Assembly: GCA_913020245.1 (NCBI GenBank)
Contig: CAJWAD010000001.1
Coordinates: forward strand, 55,108 to 119,107
DNA from: an uncultured Oleiphilus sp.
GTDB lineage: Bacteria; Pseudomonadota; Gammaproteobacteria; Pseudomonadales; Oleiphilaceae
Direction: 5' to 3'
DNA: 64,000 nt
The notes under the pieces are model-generated. The model was not told the origin of the DNA. It did no database searches and saw only the letters and a list, made by a program, of their open reading frames with translations. The position numbers and the translations under genes were made by a program. Shown one piece after another: positions 11,418 to 21,083 of the stretch; position 1 is the first letter of the stretch, and each line of letters starts with the position of its first letter.

Positions 11418-12554
11418 ATGGTGTCTTTATTGAACAATTTGTTCTCAGATATCGCAGTGAACAAACGCGATGAGAAACCGCTTTCGCCATCAGATACCGC
11501 TTTATTATTTTCTCAGGGTATAAATCAAGGGCTTGGCATTGATATGCCGCCTTCACCCGCAAACGATCCGAGCCTTAAGTTATTTGATAGTCAGGCCGTT
11601 GTTGATAACGTTGCCGGATTTATTGAACAGCGTATTAATGAACGTCGCACTGAGGGTGCAACGCAAGATGAGCTAGACACCCTTGTTTTTCAGGCTCGAA
11701 AAGGCGTTGCCCGCGGCTTTCAACTTGCTCGAGATGACATAAATAACGCGGGTCTACTGAGCGACGGTTTATCCAAAAATATCGATAAAACAGAACAAGG
11801 TATCTTCCGTCGGATAGATGAGCTTGAAGTGACGCTTCAAAACCCTGATAACGTTCAAATAAGTCTACCTAATGTCGGCAGCTATACAGACGTCCGAAGC
11901 GCAGAGCGCTCGAGTGCGCGTTTCGAATTTGAATTAACGACGCAAGAGGGGGATCGAATTCAAATCTCAGCTCAAGAGTTAAAACAAAGCGATACGCGAT
12001 TCAACACTATTCGAGCCGACGGCCTCGCATTTGAACGTATAAATACTAGAAGCAGTTCTGCTGACTCGTTTGCGATAAGTATTGAAGGTAATTTAAATGA
12101 AAAAGAGCGCGCGGCGCTTGACGATTTGCTGTTAAGAATTAAGGATATAAGTGATTCTTTTTTCTCCGACAAAGTAGATGAAGCCTTTAAACAGGCTTTA
12201 TCCTTAAGCTTCGACAGTGCCCAGATTGCCCAGTTTAGTCTGGACCTGAGCACCTCGAGTTTGTCTGTTACCGAACGCAAAGACACCCTTACACCGCAAC
12301 AAACTAAATTTATCCCTGAAGCTTACCAGTCGGCGCAACTGCCTATTGGCCTTCAATCCATTTTATCTGATTATGCCAATCGCGTTGAAAAACTGCTTGA
12401 GTCAACCGAAGCGTTCAGCAACATGCTCGAGTTGAGTGAGCCAGGGGAAATGCTTGCGCAACGCTTGCAAAAAAGCTTTGATCAGTCAGTGGACCGAGGC
12501 GACACCCAAGCAAGCGTACTTGACGCCTTTTTAACAGCGCTCAAACGAGCCTAA
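11418..12554 (+). CDS. Uncharacterised DUF5610-like protein
   Basis: A 378-residue soluble, acidic protein without signal peptide or membrane segment. The N-terminal third includes VVDNVAGFIEQRINERR and VFQARKGVARGFQLARDDI, which I recognise as similar to the DUF5610 region of Pseudomonas and Vibrio proteins: a conserved helical module of unknown function. The middle (about 150-260) is predicted beta/alpha with FEFELTTQEGDRIQISAQ; the C-terminal third is helical (YANRVEKLLESTEAF). The ATG at 11418 follows GGGAGATAAAC, an acceptable ribosome site. A Met-rich neighbourhood gives no functional hint. It converges on the RND transporter gene. Confidence 0.6.
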   Translation: MVSLLNNLFSDIAVNKRDEKPLSPSDTALLFSQGINQGLGIDMPPSPANDPSLKLFDSQAVVDNVAGFIEQRINERRTEGATQDELDTLVFQARKGVARGFQLARDDINNAGLLSDGLSKNIDKTEQGIFRRIDELEVTLQNPDNVQISLPNVGSYTDVRSAERSSARFEFELTTQEGDRIQISAQELKQSDTRFNTIRADGLAFERINTRSSSADSFAISIEGNLNEKERAALDDLLLRIKDISDSFFSDKVDEAFKQALSLSFDSAQIAQFSLDLSTSSLSVTERKDTLTPQQTKFIPEAYQSAQLPIGLQSILSDYANRVEKLLESTEAFSNMLELSEPGEMLAQRLQKSFDQSVDRGDTQASVLDAFLTALKRA

Positions 12555-12567
12555 TGCCTCGCATTAG
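12551..12567. repeat. Small hairpin between convergent genes
   Basis: CTAATGC, three loop bases, GCATTAG: a 7-base perfect stem at the end of the DUF5610-like gene, overlapping its stop codon. No T-run follows on either strand. It may help end transcription between the convergent genes, but the evidence is only the symmetry. Confidence 0.35.
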
Positions 12568-12606
12568 AGCCAACTTAACCCGCTACGCCTAAACTAGAAT
12601 GTGATA

Positions 12607-15033
12607 TTAAGTCGACCGGGTTTCTTTAAAAAAACTATCGATATAGTCTTTCTGCGGACCTCTGACGGTACTCGGTTTCTCGCCCGAAGGTTCTGACTGC
12701 TTATGCATAAATAGATAACTTAGGGCGGGCAATAAAGTCATGGCACCCACCATATTCCATAAAAACATGCAGGTTAATAATAAGCCCATATCCGATTGAA
12801 ACTTAATGGGTGAAAAGATCCATGTGGCTGTACCCACCGATAAGGTTAAGCCTGTAAATGCAACGGCTTTGCCGGTGGTTTTCAAGGTTTCATAGTAGGC
12901 CTGTTTCAAAGCATACCCATCCGACATATAAAAGCGTAACTTGCTAAAAATATAGATACTATAATCGACACCTAAACCAACGCCTAACGCGATAATCGGA
13001 AGGGTAGAAACCTTTACCCCAATACCCAAAACGCTCATCAATGCCATACATAATAAAGAGGTCATCAACAATGGGCAGATAATACAGACCAACGCAATCA
13101 GGCTACGATAAGCCAAGAGCACCATTAAGGCCACCACCGAGAACACAACCACCAGCATCATAACTTGAGAAGCATCAATCACTTGATTCGTTGCCGCTTC
13201 AATGCCAGCATTTCCAGCGGCTAACAGAAACTGTGCATCATCACTTTCAAAAACGGCGCTGAAGGCTTCTATTTCAGTCACGACCGCCTGCAGCGTCTCT
13301 GCCCGGTGATCGTTTAGATAAACCAATATCGGCGTTAAACTACAATCGCGATTAATCAATCCTGCTGGCGCATGCTGAAGGGAGGTATCAATAATAGTCT
13401 GATTGCGAGACACGCTGTGCCACTTATAACTGCCCTCATTGAACGCTTTGGTAACAGCCCGCGAGAGATCTGCAATGGAAACACTAGACTGCACGCCAGG
13501 TAAATGCTGTAACCGCCACTGCAGACGCTCCATTAATTGCATCGTTTGATAGGCATTACATTGTTCAGCAGGACTTTCAACCATGACGACCATGACATCT
13601 GCAGAGGTTGCGTAATGTTCACTTATATAAGCGTTATCAAGGTTATAACGAGAATCAGGCTGCAATTCAGGTGCACCCGCATCTAACTCACCAACCTTTA
13701 ATTGGCTGGCAAAGATTAAGGCGACTAATGCTGCCCCTGACGTAAGTGCGAACACTATCCGCATACCTTTTTCGCTCATTACTTTGCTTAGCGTCATCCA
13801 TCCGCTCACTTCAGTCTTATCAACATTGTCAGCGTTTACAAGTTTCTGCCGATCAATGCGTGCATAAGACAGTAATAAAGGGAGCAAAATCATGTTGGTG
13901 AAAATGATACTGGCAATTCCGATGCTCGCCGCCACCGCTAAATCACGAATTACGTTCACTTCAATAAGAATTAAACTCAAAAAGCCAATCGCATCGCTTA
14001 TCAATGCGAGTAACGCAGGTAAATAATGCTGGCGAAAGGTTGCACGCGATGCCTCAGCTGACAATAAACCTCGAGCACTGTTTAGCATAAAACCGTTAAT
14101 GTATTGCACGCCATGACTGACCGCTGTCGCAAATACAATAAACGGAACAAGCATTGAATATGGATCCAAGCCGTAACCTAAACTGGTCATGAGGCCCATC
14201 AACCAGACAACCGAAATACTTGAGCAAAACATCGCGATAGCTGTGCTCAAGACACTGCGCGTATATAACCATAGTAAACCGCATGTAATGACAAACGCGA
14301 TAGCAAAAAACAGGATGACCGCTCCCAACCCATCAATCATATCGCCTATTTTTTTTGCAAACCCTACAATCCGTATCTCAACAGCAGACTCATCACCCGA
14401 AAATCGGGCACGTACTTTGTCCTCGAGTTGCATCGAAAACGCATGATAATCAAGACGTTCACCCGTTTCTGGATGAATTTCTAATAAGGGGACATAGATA
14501 ATGCTTGATTGGAAATCATTCGCGATCAAGCGACCCACTTGCCCGGAACGTAATATGTTATGGCGCAACTCTTCTATCGCCGCTTCAGAACCATTATAGT
14601 TTGGCGGGATAACGGGGCCGCCGGCAAACCCTTGCTCAGTCACTTCAACCCAGCGCACATTGGGTGTCCATAGAGACTTCAAACCAGAGCGATCAACACC
14701 CGGCAAATAGAAGACCTCATCACTAATTTTATTCAGCGCCTCCATGTACGCAGCATCGAAAATATCACCCTCTTTCGCCACAACAGCAATACGAATGAAG
14801 TTAGCGAGATTTTCTAGATCACTCTTATGCTCAAGGTAGTTCTGGATATAAGGATGCGCTTGCGGAATCATGCGCTCCAAACTGGCGTCCGGTTTCAAGG
14901 AGGTCGCTTTCCAAGCGAGAAATATTGTCACTAATACAAACGCACATAGCACAAAACGGCGCTTCGTAAATATAAATGACTCGAGAAGTTGTAGGCCGAA
15001 AACCGGCTTTGGGTGTGTTAACTGCTTTTTCAT
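12607..15033 (-). CDS. RND/MMPL-family exporter
   Basis: An 808-residue inner-membrane protein with the RND layout: one TM helix near residue 30, a large periplasmic domain (about 50-230), five TM helices (about 235-400), a second TM near 425, a second periplasmic domain and five more TM helices (about 620-790). Blocks typical of MMPL transporters are seen, such as DPYSMLVPFIVFATAVSHGVQ and LGVGLGVDYSIYIFSKLR; the charged TM4/TM10 pattern is characteristic. This subfamily often exports lipids or hydrophobic compounds and usually lies near DUF1329/DUF1302 genes, which are absent here. It needs no membrane-fusion partner in some relatives. Substrate unknown; its position near lipid genes makes a lipid cargo possible. 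Confidence 0.85.
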   Translation of the reverse strand: MKKQLTHPKPVFGLQLLESFIFTKRRFVLCAFVLVTIFLAWKATSLKPDASLERMIPQAHPYIQNYLEHKSDLENLANFIRIAVVAKEGDIFDAAYMEALNKISDEVFYLPGVDRSGLKSLWTPNVRWVEVTEQGFAGGPVIPPNYNGSEAAIEELRHNILRSGQVGRLIANDFQSSIIYVPLLEIHPETGERLDYHAFSMQLEDKVRARFSGDESAVEIRIVGFAKKIGDMIDGLGAVILFFAIAFVITCGLLWLYTRSVLSTAIAMFCSSISVVWLMGLMTSLGYGLDPYSMLVPFIVFATAVSHGVQYINGFMLNSARGLLSAEASRATFRQHYLPALLALISDAIGFLSLILIEVNVIRDLAVAASIGIASIIFTNMILLPLLLSYARIDRQKLVNADNVDKTEVSGWMTLSKVMSEKGMRIVFALTSGAALVALIFASQLKVGELDAGAPELQPDSRYNLDNAYISEHYATSADVMVVMVESPAEQCNAYQTMQLMERLQWRLQHLPGVQSSVSIADLSRAVTKAFNEGSYKWHSVSRNQTIIDTSLQHAPAGLINRDCSLTPILVYLNDHRAETLQAVVTEIEAFSAVFESDDAQFLLAAGNAGIEAATNQVIDASQVMMLVVVFSVVALMVLLAYRSLIALVCIICPLLMTSLLCMALMSVLGIGVKVSTLPIIALGVGLGVDYSIYIFSKLRFYMSDGYALKQAYYETLKTTGKAVAFTGLTLSVGTATWIFSPIKFQSDMGLLLTCMFLWNMVGAMTLLPALSYLFMHKQSEPSGEKPSTVRGPQKDYIDSFFKETRST

Positions 15034-15174
15034 AAACCTATTTTGATTCTGCTAGGCATATTTTAAGTGGCCTAGATGTACAACAACAATTGCTAAGTGT
15101 AGCTCAGATTTCGCAGAGCGCGATTGTTATCATTGAAGTGCAAGTGTGGGCATCGCAACAAAGGTAATCATTCA

Positions 15175-16077
15175 ATGCCAACTATTATCGCACGAGACGG
15201 GGAGCGGCTTTACTACCGTTCGCTCGGTTCTGGCCCTTGTGTCATGCTATTGCATGGTTTTGGAATGCATTCGGGGCATTGGCTCCCATTCGCGACCTAT
15301 TTAAGCCGGAAGTTTACCGTTATCCTGCCCGATCTGAGAGGCTTTGGTCGCTCTCACCATAGTATGTTTAATCAACAATGCACGGTGTCTAACTTTGCTG
15401 AAGATATGGAAGATTTATGCAAATACTTAGGGCTAAATACCGTCAAACTAGCCGGCATATCTATGGGTGCACTCACTGCACTGAAGTATTTTGAAAAATA
15501 TGGAACAAAGCGCATAAGCGCATACTTACATATTGACCAAAGCCCTTGCTGCGCCAACAACGAGAGCTGGCAATGGGGTCTATTCGGTAGTGATCATGAT
15601 ATTCGTATTCAACGTGGCGAACGCTTAATGCAGGCACTGCAACCCTTCATTGAAAATAACACTCGCTATGAGAATTTACCGAAGGCATTACGCGACCAAC
15701 TCCAACATGAATTTGGTGAATTCTTTGCTTCTGCGCTATCGAAACCCGCACACAAATTCATTGCGCGAAAACTGATGGCAAACGCATTCACAGCGAAACA
15801 AATTCTTCCTGTCAGCAACTGGCCTGCCTATGCTTATTGCTTGACGTCATATATCCGGGAAGGCTATGACTTGCGTGCGGTATTACCCAGCATTGATATT
15901 CCAATCTCTGTCATTGCCGGCTTACGCTCAGAAATGTATCCAGTAGGTGGGCAATTGCGCATTGCAGATTATGCGCCTAATGCAGAGGTCATTCGGTTTG
16001 ATCGTAGCGGTCATACACCGTTGATTGATCAACCTATCAAGTTTTCGCAAGAGCTCATGCGTTTTGCCTCAGCCTAA
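15175..16077 (+). CDS. Alpha/beta hydrolase
   Basis: A 300-residue alpha/beta-fold hydrolase. The oxyanion loop is LLHGFGMHSGHW, the nucleophile elbow is AGISMGAL (Ser in G-x-S-x-G), the acid is probably in SVIAGLRSEMYP and the catalytic His is in RSGHTPLIDQP. The start at 15175 is chosen because AAAGG precedes it; an upstream Met at 15124 would add 17 Cys/Lys-rich residues not typical of the family. The protein resembles short-chain esterases or haloperoxidase-like enzymes; the substrate is unknown. It is divergent from the RND exporter gene with a short shared intergenic region. Confidence 0.8.
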   Translation: MPTIIARDGERLYYRSLGSGPCVMLLHGFGMHSGHWLPFATYLSRKFTVILPDLRGFGRSHHSMFNQQCTVSNFAEDMEDLCKYLGLNTVKLAGISMGALTALKYFEKYGTKRISAYLHIDQSPCCANNESWQWGLFGSDHDIRIQRGERLMQALQPFIENNTRYENLPKALRDQLQHEFGEFFASALSKPAHKFIARKLMANAFTAKQILPVSNWPAYAYCLTSYIREGYDLRAVLPSIDIPISVIAGLRSEMYPVGGQLRIADYAPNAEVIRFDRSGHTPLIDQPIKFSQELMRFASA

Positions 16078-16132
16078 ATCAGCTACTTTGCGGGGAGTTC
16101 GACTTCATATTCGTCAACAAAACATCGCGAAA

Positions 16133-16456
16133 CTAAGATGCTTGGACTAATATCCAAGGTTTGATCACAACCGACCAAAGGGTCGCTTCCGTCTGATGCC
16201 ACGCAGCCGCCTGTGCGTCACTTACTTGGCCAACTTTATCTTCAGCCATCCACTCTTCAATCTTTGCTTTATTGTCGGCAACAATTTGTTCCGCGACCAT
16301 AAACATGTCTAAACCCGTCGCAACATGAATCACTTTACCTGCCGCAAAGAAGGGCTCGAGCTCTTTCCATGTAAGTGGCGCCGTTTCTAAGTTTAATTTG
16401 GCTGCGAGAGGCACTTGCCCCTCATTGGCATATGGTGATGAATCATGTTCGCTCAT
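16133..16456 (-). CDS. DUF2288 protein
   Basis: A 107-residue soluble acidic protein of unknown function. It matches my memory of DUF2288 (PF10052): AKLNLETAPLTWKELEPFFAAG, VATGLDMFMVAEQIV, DNKAKIEEWM and the ending SVVIKPWILVQ. Conserved acidic and aromatic residues suggest a small folded domain rather than a disordered peptide. It lies after the WS/DGAT gene on the same strand, but a probable terminator separates them. The function cannot be inferred. Confidence 0.75.
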   Translation of the reverse strand: MSEHDSSPYANEGQVPLAAKLNLETAPLTWKELEPFFAAGKVIHVATGLDMFMVAEQIVADNKAKIEEWMAEDKVGQVSDAQAAAWHQTEATLWSVVIKPWILVQAS

Positions 16457-16512
16457 AAAGACTCCCTATAATTTGGCGCGATTCAACCACGCTGAGGCAG
16501 TGATATCAAGCA

Positions 16513-16537
16513 TAAAAAAAGACGCCTCGGCGCCTTC
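16513..16537 (-). terminator. Rho-independent terminator after WS/DGAT
   Basis: On the minus strand AAGGCGCC and GGCGTCTT pair as a 7-8 bp GC-rich stem with a tight loop, followed directly by seven T. It lies 18 bases past the WS/DGAT stop at 16555, between that gene and the DUF2288 start at 16456. The stem and U-tract are read directly from the sequence. Confidence 0.75.
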
Positions 16538-16554
16538 CTTATCGTCCTTAACGC

Positions 16555-18018
16555 TCAGATCACCATCGTTGGATGCACCAAATCTTCAATATAACTCGCA
16601 ACAATATCAGTGCGATGCAGTTCAATCTGCGCAACAAAACGATTCACTAAGCGCTCTGGATTTGGGAATAAACGGGCATCGCCAACAAGGCCAAATTGAA
16701 TCTGGCCCCCGTAACTAATAATACTCAAACCAAGACCGAGATCACCGGTTTGGGGTACCCAAAACATTTGTTCTTTGATCTTTGCGCCTGCTAAATAACG
16801 CGGCTCCCGCGAGCCTGGCACATTTGATAATACGGCCGATGTTTTATTCCCAAAGCTCTCTGTCAATGTCTTTTGCATTGCTCTGGGCAATAACCCAGAC
16901 GCATACAAAATACCGAAGGATAGCGCAGGCTGAAGAGACTGCTTGAGCGCAATCATATCGTGCTTAATTTTATAAACCCGCTCGAGTGGATTTTCGATAT
17001 CCACTGGAAGGGCCGCAAAAACGGTCCCAAAATAGTTGCATAAAGCATCCGGATTTTGGCTCTGATCAATGTCTTCGGGTGGCCGAATATTCACAGGCAA
17101 CGTTACATGTGCTCGACGCCCATCTAGCTCTTCACCTGCGTCAATCATTTCTTCTCGGAACGCACCGGCAACACATGAAAGCAGCAAATCATTGATGCTG
17201 CAGCCAACTACCTTCGCGATACCGCGGAATTTATCAAAACTAACCGGCTCAGACCAAGCACAAGTCTTTCGAACACCTAACTTACCTTTAATCGTGCGTT
17301 TTGGATCGGCCGGCATTGTCGCTAGTTGGGCCAGTTCAGCGGCGGCGCGCACACCATCGCCTACTAATTTATTCATCGCGTCCTGATCGCGGAGAACGTT
17401 CATGCCCTCACTCGAAAGCTTTTTGGCAAACTTCGCATATTTCTCAGCTTTGTCGGTTGCACCACCCCACACCCGCTGATACGCAGTTAATTGATCAGTG
17501 TTGTGCGGTACATCTTCATTTGACGCCTTCGATGGATAAGAAAACGGCGCGACGTTAGCACTAGAATCTGTAATCGAATTAAAAACTGAAATAAGGGCCA
17601 AGCCATCTGCGTAACAATGATGGACGCGCAAAATAACAGCATTGCCACCGTCATAGTTTTCGACAAACTGGAGTTGCCATAATGGTTTACTTGCATCAAA
17701 AGGAACGCTTATTTGATCTGCAACGTATTGCTGCAACGCTTTTTTGTCGGCTTTGCCGGGCAAGGCCACTTTTTTCACATGATTATCTAAATCAAAAAAG
17801 GGATCAGGTTCCCAAACATATTCGCCACCGTCTAGGGTCGGGCGAGTCGAGAACCGCGGAAAGTACAGAAAACGGTTCTGAATCGTGTTTCGGAAATACT
17901 GATAGTCCATTGTTTCGGTGATAATCATCGCATTGATGATCATCAAATTTGTTGGCGTATCCATTCTCAGCCAAGCTATATCGACCCCATTTAAGGGTTT
18001 ACTCTGGTTGTTCGGCAC
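16555..18018 (-). CDS. Wax ester synthase / diacylglycerol acyltransferase (WS/DGAT), GTG start
   Basis: Transfers acyl groups from acyl-CoA to fatty alcohols or diacylglycerol, making storage wax esters or triacylglycerols at the inner membrane. With the GTG start the protein has 487 residues, a normal length. The catalytic motif HHCYADG (H133-G139) fits HHxxxDG. N-terminal PLNGVDIAWLRMDTPTN, SINDLLLSCVAGAFRE and SNVPGSREP are the other family blocks. The GTG at 18018 follows a near-perfect Shine-Dalgarno sequence (AGGGAGG at 18024-18030, spacing 5), whereas an ATG at 18141 would add 41 residues starting with a hydrophobic stretch and has no such site. Neighbouring acyl-CoA synthetase, crotonase and hydrolase genes fit neutral-lipid metabolism. 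Confidence 0.9.
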   Translation of the reverse strand: MPNNQSKPLNGVDIAWLRMDTPTNLMIINAMIITETMDYQYFRNTIQNRFLYFPRFSTRPTLDGGEYVWEPDPFFDLDNHVKKVALPGKADKKALQQYVADQISVPFDASKPLWQLQFVENYDGGNAVILRVHHCYADGLALISVFNSITDSSANVAPFSYPSKASNEDVPHNTDQLTAYQRVWGGATDKAEKYAKFAKKLSSEGMNVLRDQDAMNKLVGDGVRAAAELAQLATMPADPKRTIKGKLGVRKTCAWSEPVSFDKFRGIAKVVGCSINDLLLSCVAGAFREEMIDAGEELDGRRAHVTLPVNIRPPEDIDQSQNPDALCNYFGTVFAALPVDIENPLERVYKIKHDMIALKQSLQPALSFGILYASGLLPRAMQKTLTESFGNKTSAVLSNVPGSREPRYLAGAKIKEQMFWVPQTGDLGLGLSIISYGGQIQFGLVGDARLFPNPERLVNRFVAQIELHRTDIVASYIEDLVHPTMVI

Positions 18019-18419
18019 AACCACCTCCCTGATTTTAATTATTTTTAATCGGCTTAGATTCCTTGCCTTAGTAACGCTGCCCCAGCTGCTAACAACTGAA
18101 ATAGATGTCAACATGCCCAAAAAAAGTAACATAAATAACATTTCTTAACACGTGATTTTTTATTCATGTGCCATAATTAATTCAACACGTTACGAAGGCT
18201 TCTTTAGTACTTTTATAGAACTGTTTTGTGGGCCGCATAAATGAGTTAACAATTTACTTATTTATTACGATGCGTACACAAAGCAGGTACTGCAATTGGA
18301 TGAAGAATGTACTACATTAGGCAGTAAGGTAGTCTTTACAACGTAAATAATGAACGATTGCGGCCGATAATGCGAAAGGACATCGCTACAAGAGCGCGCG
18401 ACGAACAGGGGAGATGACT
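18019..18419. other. Divergent intergenic region WS/DGAT / hydrolase
   Basis: About 400 bases between two divergent genes. The 18024-18030 bases are the WS/DGAT ribosome site; bases 18031-18141 could encode a 41-residue hydrophobic extension but probably are leader. It holds AT-rich stretches around 18160-18260 suited to promoters; no confident -10/-35 pair or operator was found. Confidence 0.4.
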
Positions 18420-19403
18420 GTGCAAGCAACCCATGCACGTAAGCTAATCAAGCCAATTGCACAAACGTATACTGAAATGTTTTCTGGCAAAATATACAGT
18501 GTCGGTAAAGGCGCTGTCAGTGTCAGAAATCACGCCGAAAATGCGAAACATACAGTCATATGTGTACATGGGTTTCTTGAAAATCACTGTTACTTTACAC
18601 AAGCCTACCAAGACCCAACAACCGAACTCGTTCTCCTGACTTGCAGTAACTATCATCTTCCCGTTGAAGGGCCAATGCCAGAACCGGCAGCATGGGAAGT
18701 TCCCATAAAGTATTTAGAAGCCACGATCGAATATGATGCATGCATATTGAACCAAGCGTTAGCGAATCTGCCGACCACAAAAAATATTCGTATACACGGG
18801 CACTCTCGAGGTGGCGCGGTCATCTTAGAGGCGATAAATCAACGCCCAGAGTTATACGAACATGTTGAAATTATTTTAGAGGCACCGGCACTACCCGGCG
18901 GAAAAACGCATCCGCTGGTCTCTGCATTGCTCGAGCCGGTCAGCCATGGCATGTGGCCATGGGTCATTCGCCTGATAAATAGCACCCCGTCTTCATCCTA
19001 TGGTCAAATGTTTTTTGGTAAAATGAACCGACGCAAGAAAAAACTTTTGCATAAGTTGTTTAGCGCTACCAAAGATCATTTAACTATTGTACGCAACATC
19101 GAAAATTTATTTGCATGGATGGATAAGGCAGACTACACAGCGTATCAACATATTCGCCATGGTACCTTTTTAATCCCGAAAGTAGACCGTATTCTTGATC
19201 GCAATATAATGCTCAAAAGTGCTCTGAAAAGCCCAAATGCGGTACGAATTGTTGAAACTGATGCCACCAGCCACTTTATTACGCTTGATGACCGTAAATG
19301 GGTACCGAGCTTGGATACAGTGCCTGAAGGCAAGATTGCGGAAACGGTTAAGAAACAAAACGACAAGTCTGTCGCACAGCAAAAACGGGCTGCTAACGGG
19401 TAG
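18420..19403 (+). CDS. Alpha/beta hydrolase
   Basis: An approximately 327-residue alpha/beta-fold hydrolase. Motifs: VICVHGFLENHCYF (oxyanion loop), GHSRGGAVILEA (nucleophile Ser), and a C-terminal His in DATSHFITLDD. The long cap between residues 170 and 260 with basic stretches (NRRKKKLLHK) is unusual and may be membrane-facing. The ribosome site AGGGGAG ends directly at an ATG (18414), leaving no spacing, so the GTG at 18420 with spacing six is the better start. It begins a run of three plus-strand genes with an FFLEELY-type protein and a crotonase, and faces the WS/DGAT gene, so a lipid ester substrate is possible but unproven. Confidence 0.7.
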   Translation: MQATHARKLIKPIAQTYTEMFSGKIYSVGKGAVSVRNHAENAKHTVICVHGFLENHCYFTQAYQDPTTELVLLTCSNYHLPVEGPMPEPAAWEVPIKYLEATIEYDACILNQALANLPTTKNIRIHGHSRGGAVILEAINQRPELYEHVEIILEAPALPGGKTHPLVSALLEPVSHGMWPWVIRLINSTPSSSYGQMFFGKMNRRKKKLLHKLFSATKDHLTIVRNIENLFAWMDKADYTAYQHIRHGTFLIPKVDRILDRNIMLKSALKSPNAVRIVETDATSHFITLDDRKWVPSLDTVPEGKIAETVKKQNDKSVAQQKRAANG

Positions 19404-19471
19404 CTTTTACTCGCACACCTACTCTGAATTGATTAGACTGCGACGACGTACTTTATTTACTTGTCTAAAAA

Positions 19472-20245
19472 ATGTATCGCAATCGCATTGAAAATACAGC
19501 TGTCAGCGGCGAGCATGCCCTTGCACTTAAACGTGTGTTGCTTGACTACCATGACTTTCAAAAGCAAACGGCACCCGGTACGCTTGAAATACAATTAAAA
19601 GCGCTCACCATATGGCAATCGGAACGTTTACGCGATACACATGCCGATCTATACCAAACAGAAACCTTTAGGGCAGGCCTCGACTTTCTTTTCGATGAAC
19701 TTTATGGTGCGCGGGATTTTAGTGCTCGAGATCGAGACCTCGAGCGGATTTTCCCAAAACTAGTGAAATGGTTACCTGATAAAATACTGGCAACCGTCTC
19801 AACACTTGTGGAGCTGAATTTACTTACACAGCGCTTGGATAAACAGCTTGCCGAAACGCTCCTACAAAACGTCAATGGTCAACGTACAGATAACGTGATT
19901 ACTACGCAAAATTATGTTGAGGCCTATGCGTGCTGCCAGAATAAAGCAGCAAGGGAAAAACAATTACAACTGACGCAAGCAGCCGGTGCACAGCTAGAAA
20001 AGCATGCAGGCAGTGCCATTATTCGATATTCACTGAAACTTGCCCAAGCACCAGCTGAAAAGGCCGGTTTGGCTGCCTTACACGCCTTCTTAGTCCGAGG
20101 TTTTGATGCATTTCATAACATGCGCGATATTGACATTTTAATCCCCTCATTAATCGATCGCGAAAGCGCTATTATGGTGAACATGTTTAACCGCGAACCC
20201 AAGCCTTTCTATTGGCCTGAGTCAGAAAGTAGGAGCACCCTATGA
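19472..20245 (+). CDS. FFLEELY-motif family protein of unknown function
   Basis: A 257-residue, largely helical, soluble protein. The segment FLFDELYGARDFSARDRDLE near residue 70 matches a widely conserved proteobacterial family with the signature FFLEELYGP.DFS.RD.DL; here the first positions are FLFDELY. It continues LVELNLLTQRLD. No catalytic motif is recognised. Its stop overlaps the ATG of the crotonase by four bases (ATGA), so it is translationally coupled to it. Context suggests a role around fatty-acid or lipid metabolism, but this is inference. Confidence 0.65.
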   Translation: MYRNRIENTAVSGEHALALKRVLLDYHDFQKQTAPGTLEIQLKALTIWQSERLRDTHADLYQTETFRAGLDFLFDELYGARDFSARDRDLERIFPKLVKWLPDKILATVSTLVELNLLTQRLDKQLAETLLQNVNGQRTDNVITTQNYVEAYACCQNKAAREKQLQLTQAAGAQLEKHAGSAIIRYSLKLAQAPAEKAGLAALHAFLVRGFDAFHNMRDIDILIPSLIDRESAIMVNMFNREPKPFYWPESESRSTL

Positions 20246-21057
20246 GCGAAACCACTCGCATCCTAGAGCGCATTGAGTTGCGTATTGAAAATGATATTGC
20301 TTTTGTAACCTTAGCACGGCCGGAAAAACTTAACGCCTTAGATATGGCGATGTTTAATGCCCTGATTAAAGCCACCAAGCTACTGAAAAAGAATAAACAA
20401 GTACGCGCTGTTATTTTATCTGGCGAGGGCAAGGCGTTTTGCTCAGGTTTGGACGTAAAATCAATGTTCAAAAAACCAACCGCAGCTTTAAAACTTTTGA
20501 TCAAACCGGGCACAAAAATATCGAATCTCGCACAAGATGTCAGCTATCTTTGGCGAGAACTACCGATTCCCGTCATCGCCGTGACACATGGTAAATGCTG
20601 GGGCGGCGGTCTGCATATCGCACTGGGCGCAGACTTTCGCTATGCCTCGCCAGACTGCGAATTCTCAATAATGGAATCGCGCTGGGGGTTAATTCCAGAT
20701 ATGGCAGGCAGCATTGCCCTACGAGAGCTTTGCCGTATCGATCAAATTAAAGAAATCACAATGACCGCAGAAGTACTCACTGCGGAAAAAGCCGCTGAGT
20801 TAGGCATTATTACGCATATTTTTAATGACCCGATGACTGAGGCTATAAAATTCGCAGAATCACTAAAAGAAAAATCGCCCGATGCAATTAGCTACACGAA
20901 ACTACTTTATAACAATACGTGGCTCGGCTCGATCCGCAATGCCTTGCACTGGGAAACTAAACTACAACGAAGGTTAATCGGTCGATTCAACCAGCGCACA
21001 GCGATCGCTCGCAGCCAAGATATTGAAGGCTCAGCAGAATTCAAGGCACGCTCGTAA
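20242..21057 (+). CDS. Crotonase/enoyl-CoA hydratase-family protein
   Basis: A 271-residue crotonase-fold protein: FVTLARPEKLNALDMAMF, oxyanion loop residues in GKAFCSGLDVK and THGKCWGGGLHIALGADFRYA, then ESRWGLIPDMAG. The position of catalytic Glu144 of classic enoyl-CoA hydratases corresponds to MESRWGLIPD with W/G rather than the GITPGFGGT loop, so activity may differ from hydration (isomerase or other). GTAGGAGCACCCT precedes the ATG with good spacing. It is coupled to the gene before it and converges on the acyl-CoA synthetase gene. A beta-oxidation-like role is likely; the exact reaction is unknown. Confidence 0.85.
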   Translation: MSETTRILERIELRIENDIAFVTLARPEKLNALDMAMFNALIKATKLLKKNKQVRAVILSGEGKAFCSGLDVKSMFKKPTAALKLLIKPGTKISNLAQDVSYLWRELPIPVIAVTHGKCWGGGLHIALGADFRYASPDCEFSIMESRWGLIPDMAGSIALRELCRIDQIKEITMTAEVLTAEKAAELGIITHIFNDPMTEAIKFAESLKEKSPDAISYTKLLYNNTWLGSIRNALHWETKLQRRLIGRFNQRTAIARSQDIEGSAEFKARS

Positions 21058-21083
21058 GCACTCTCAAACGCTTTATATTACGA

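Noticed and set aside
15124..15174. Upstream start of the alpha/beta hydrolase
   Set aside because: The 17 extra residues are Cys/Lys-rich and not in the fold; AAAGG precedes the ATG at 15175.
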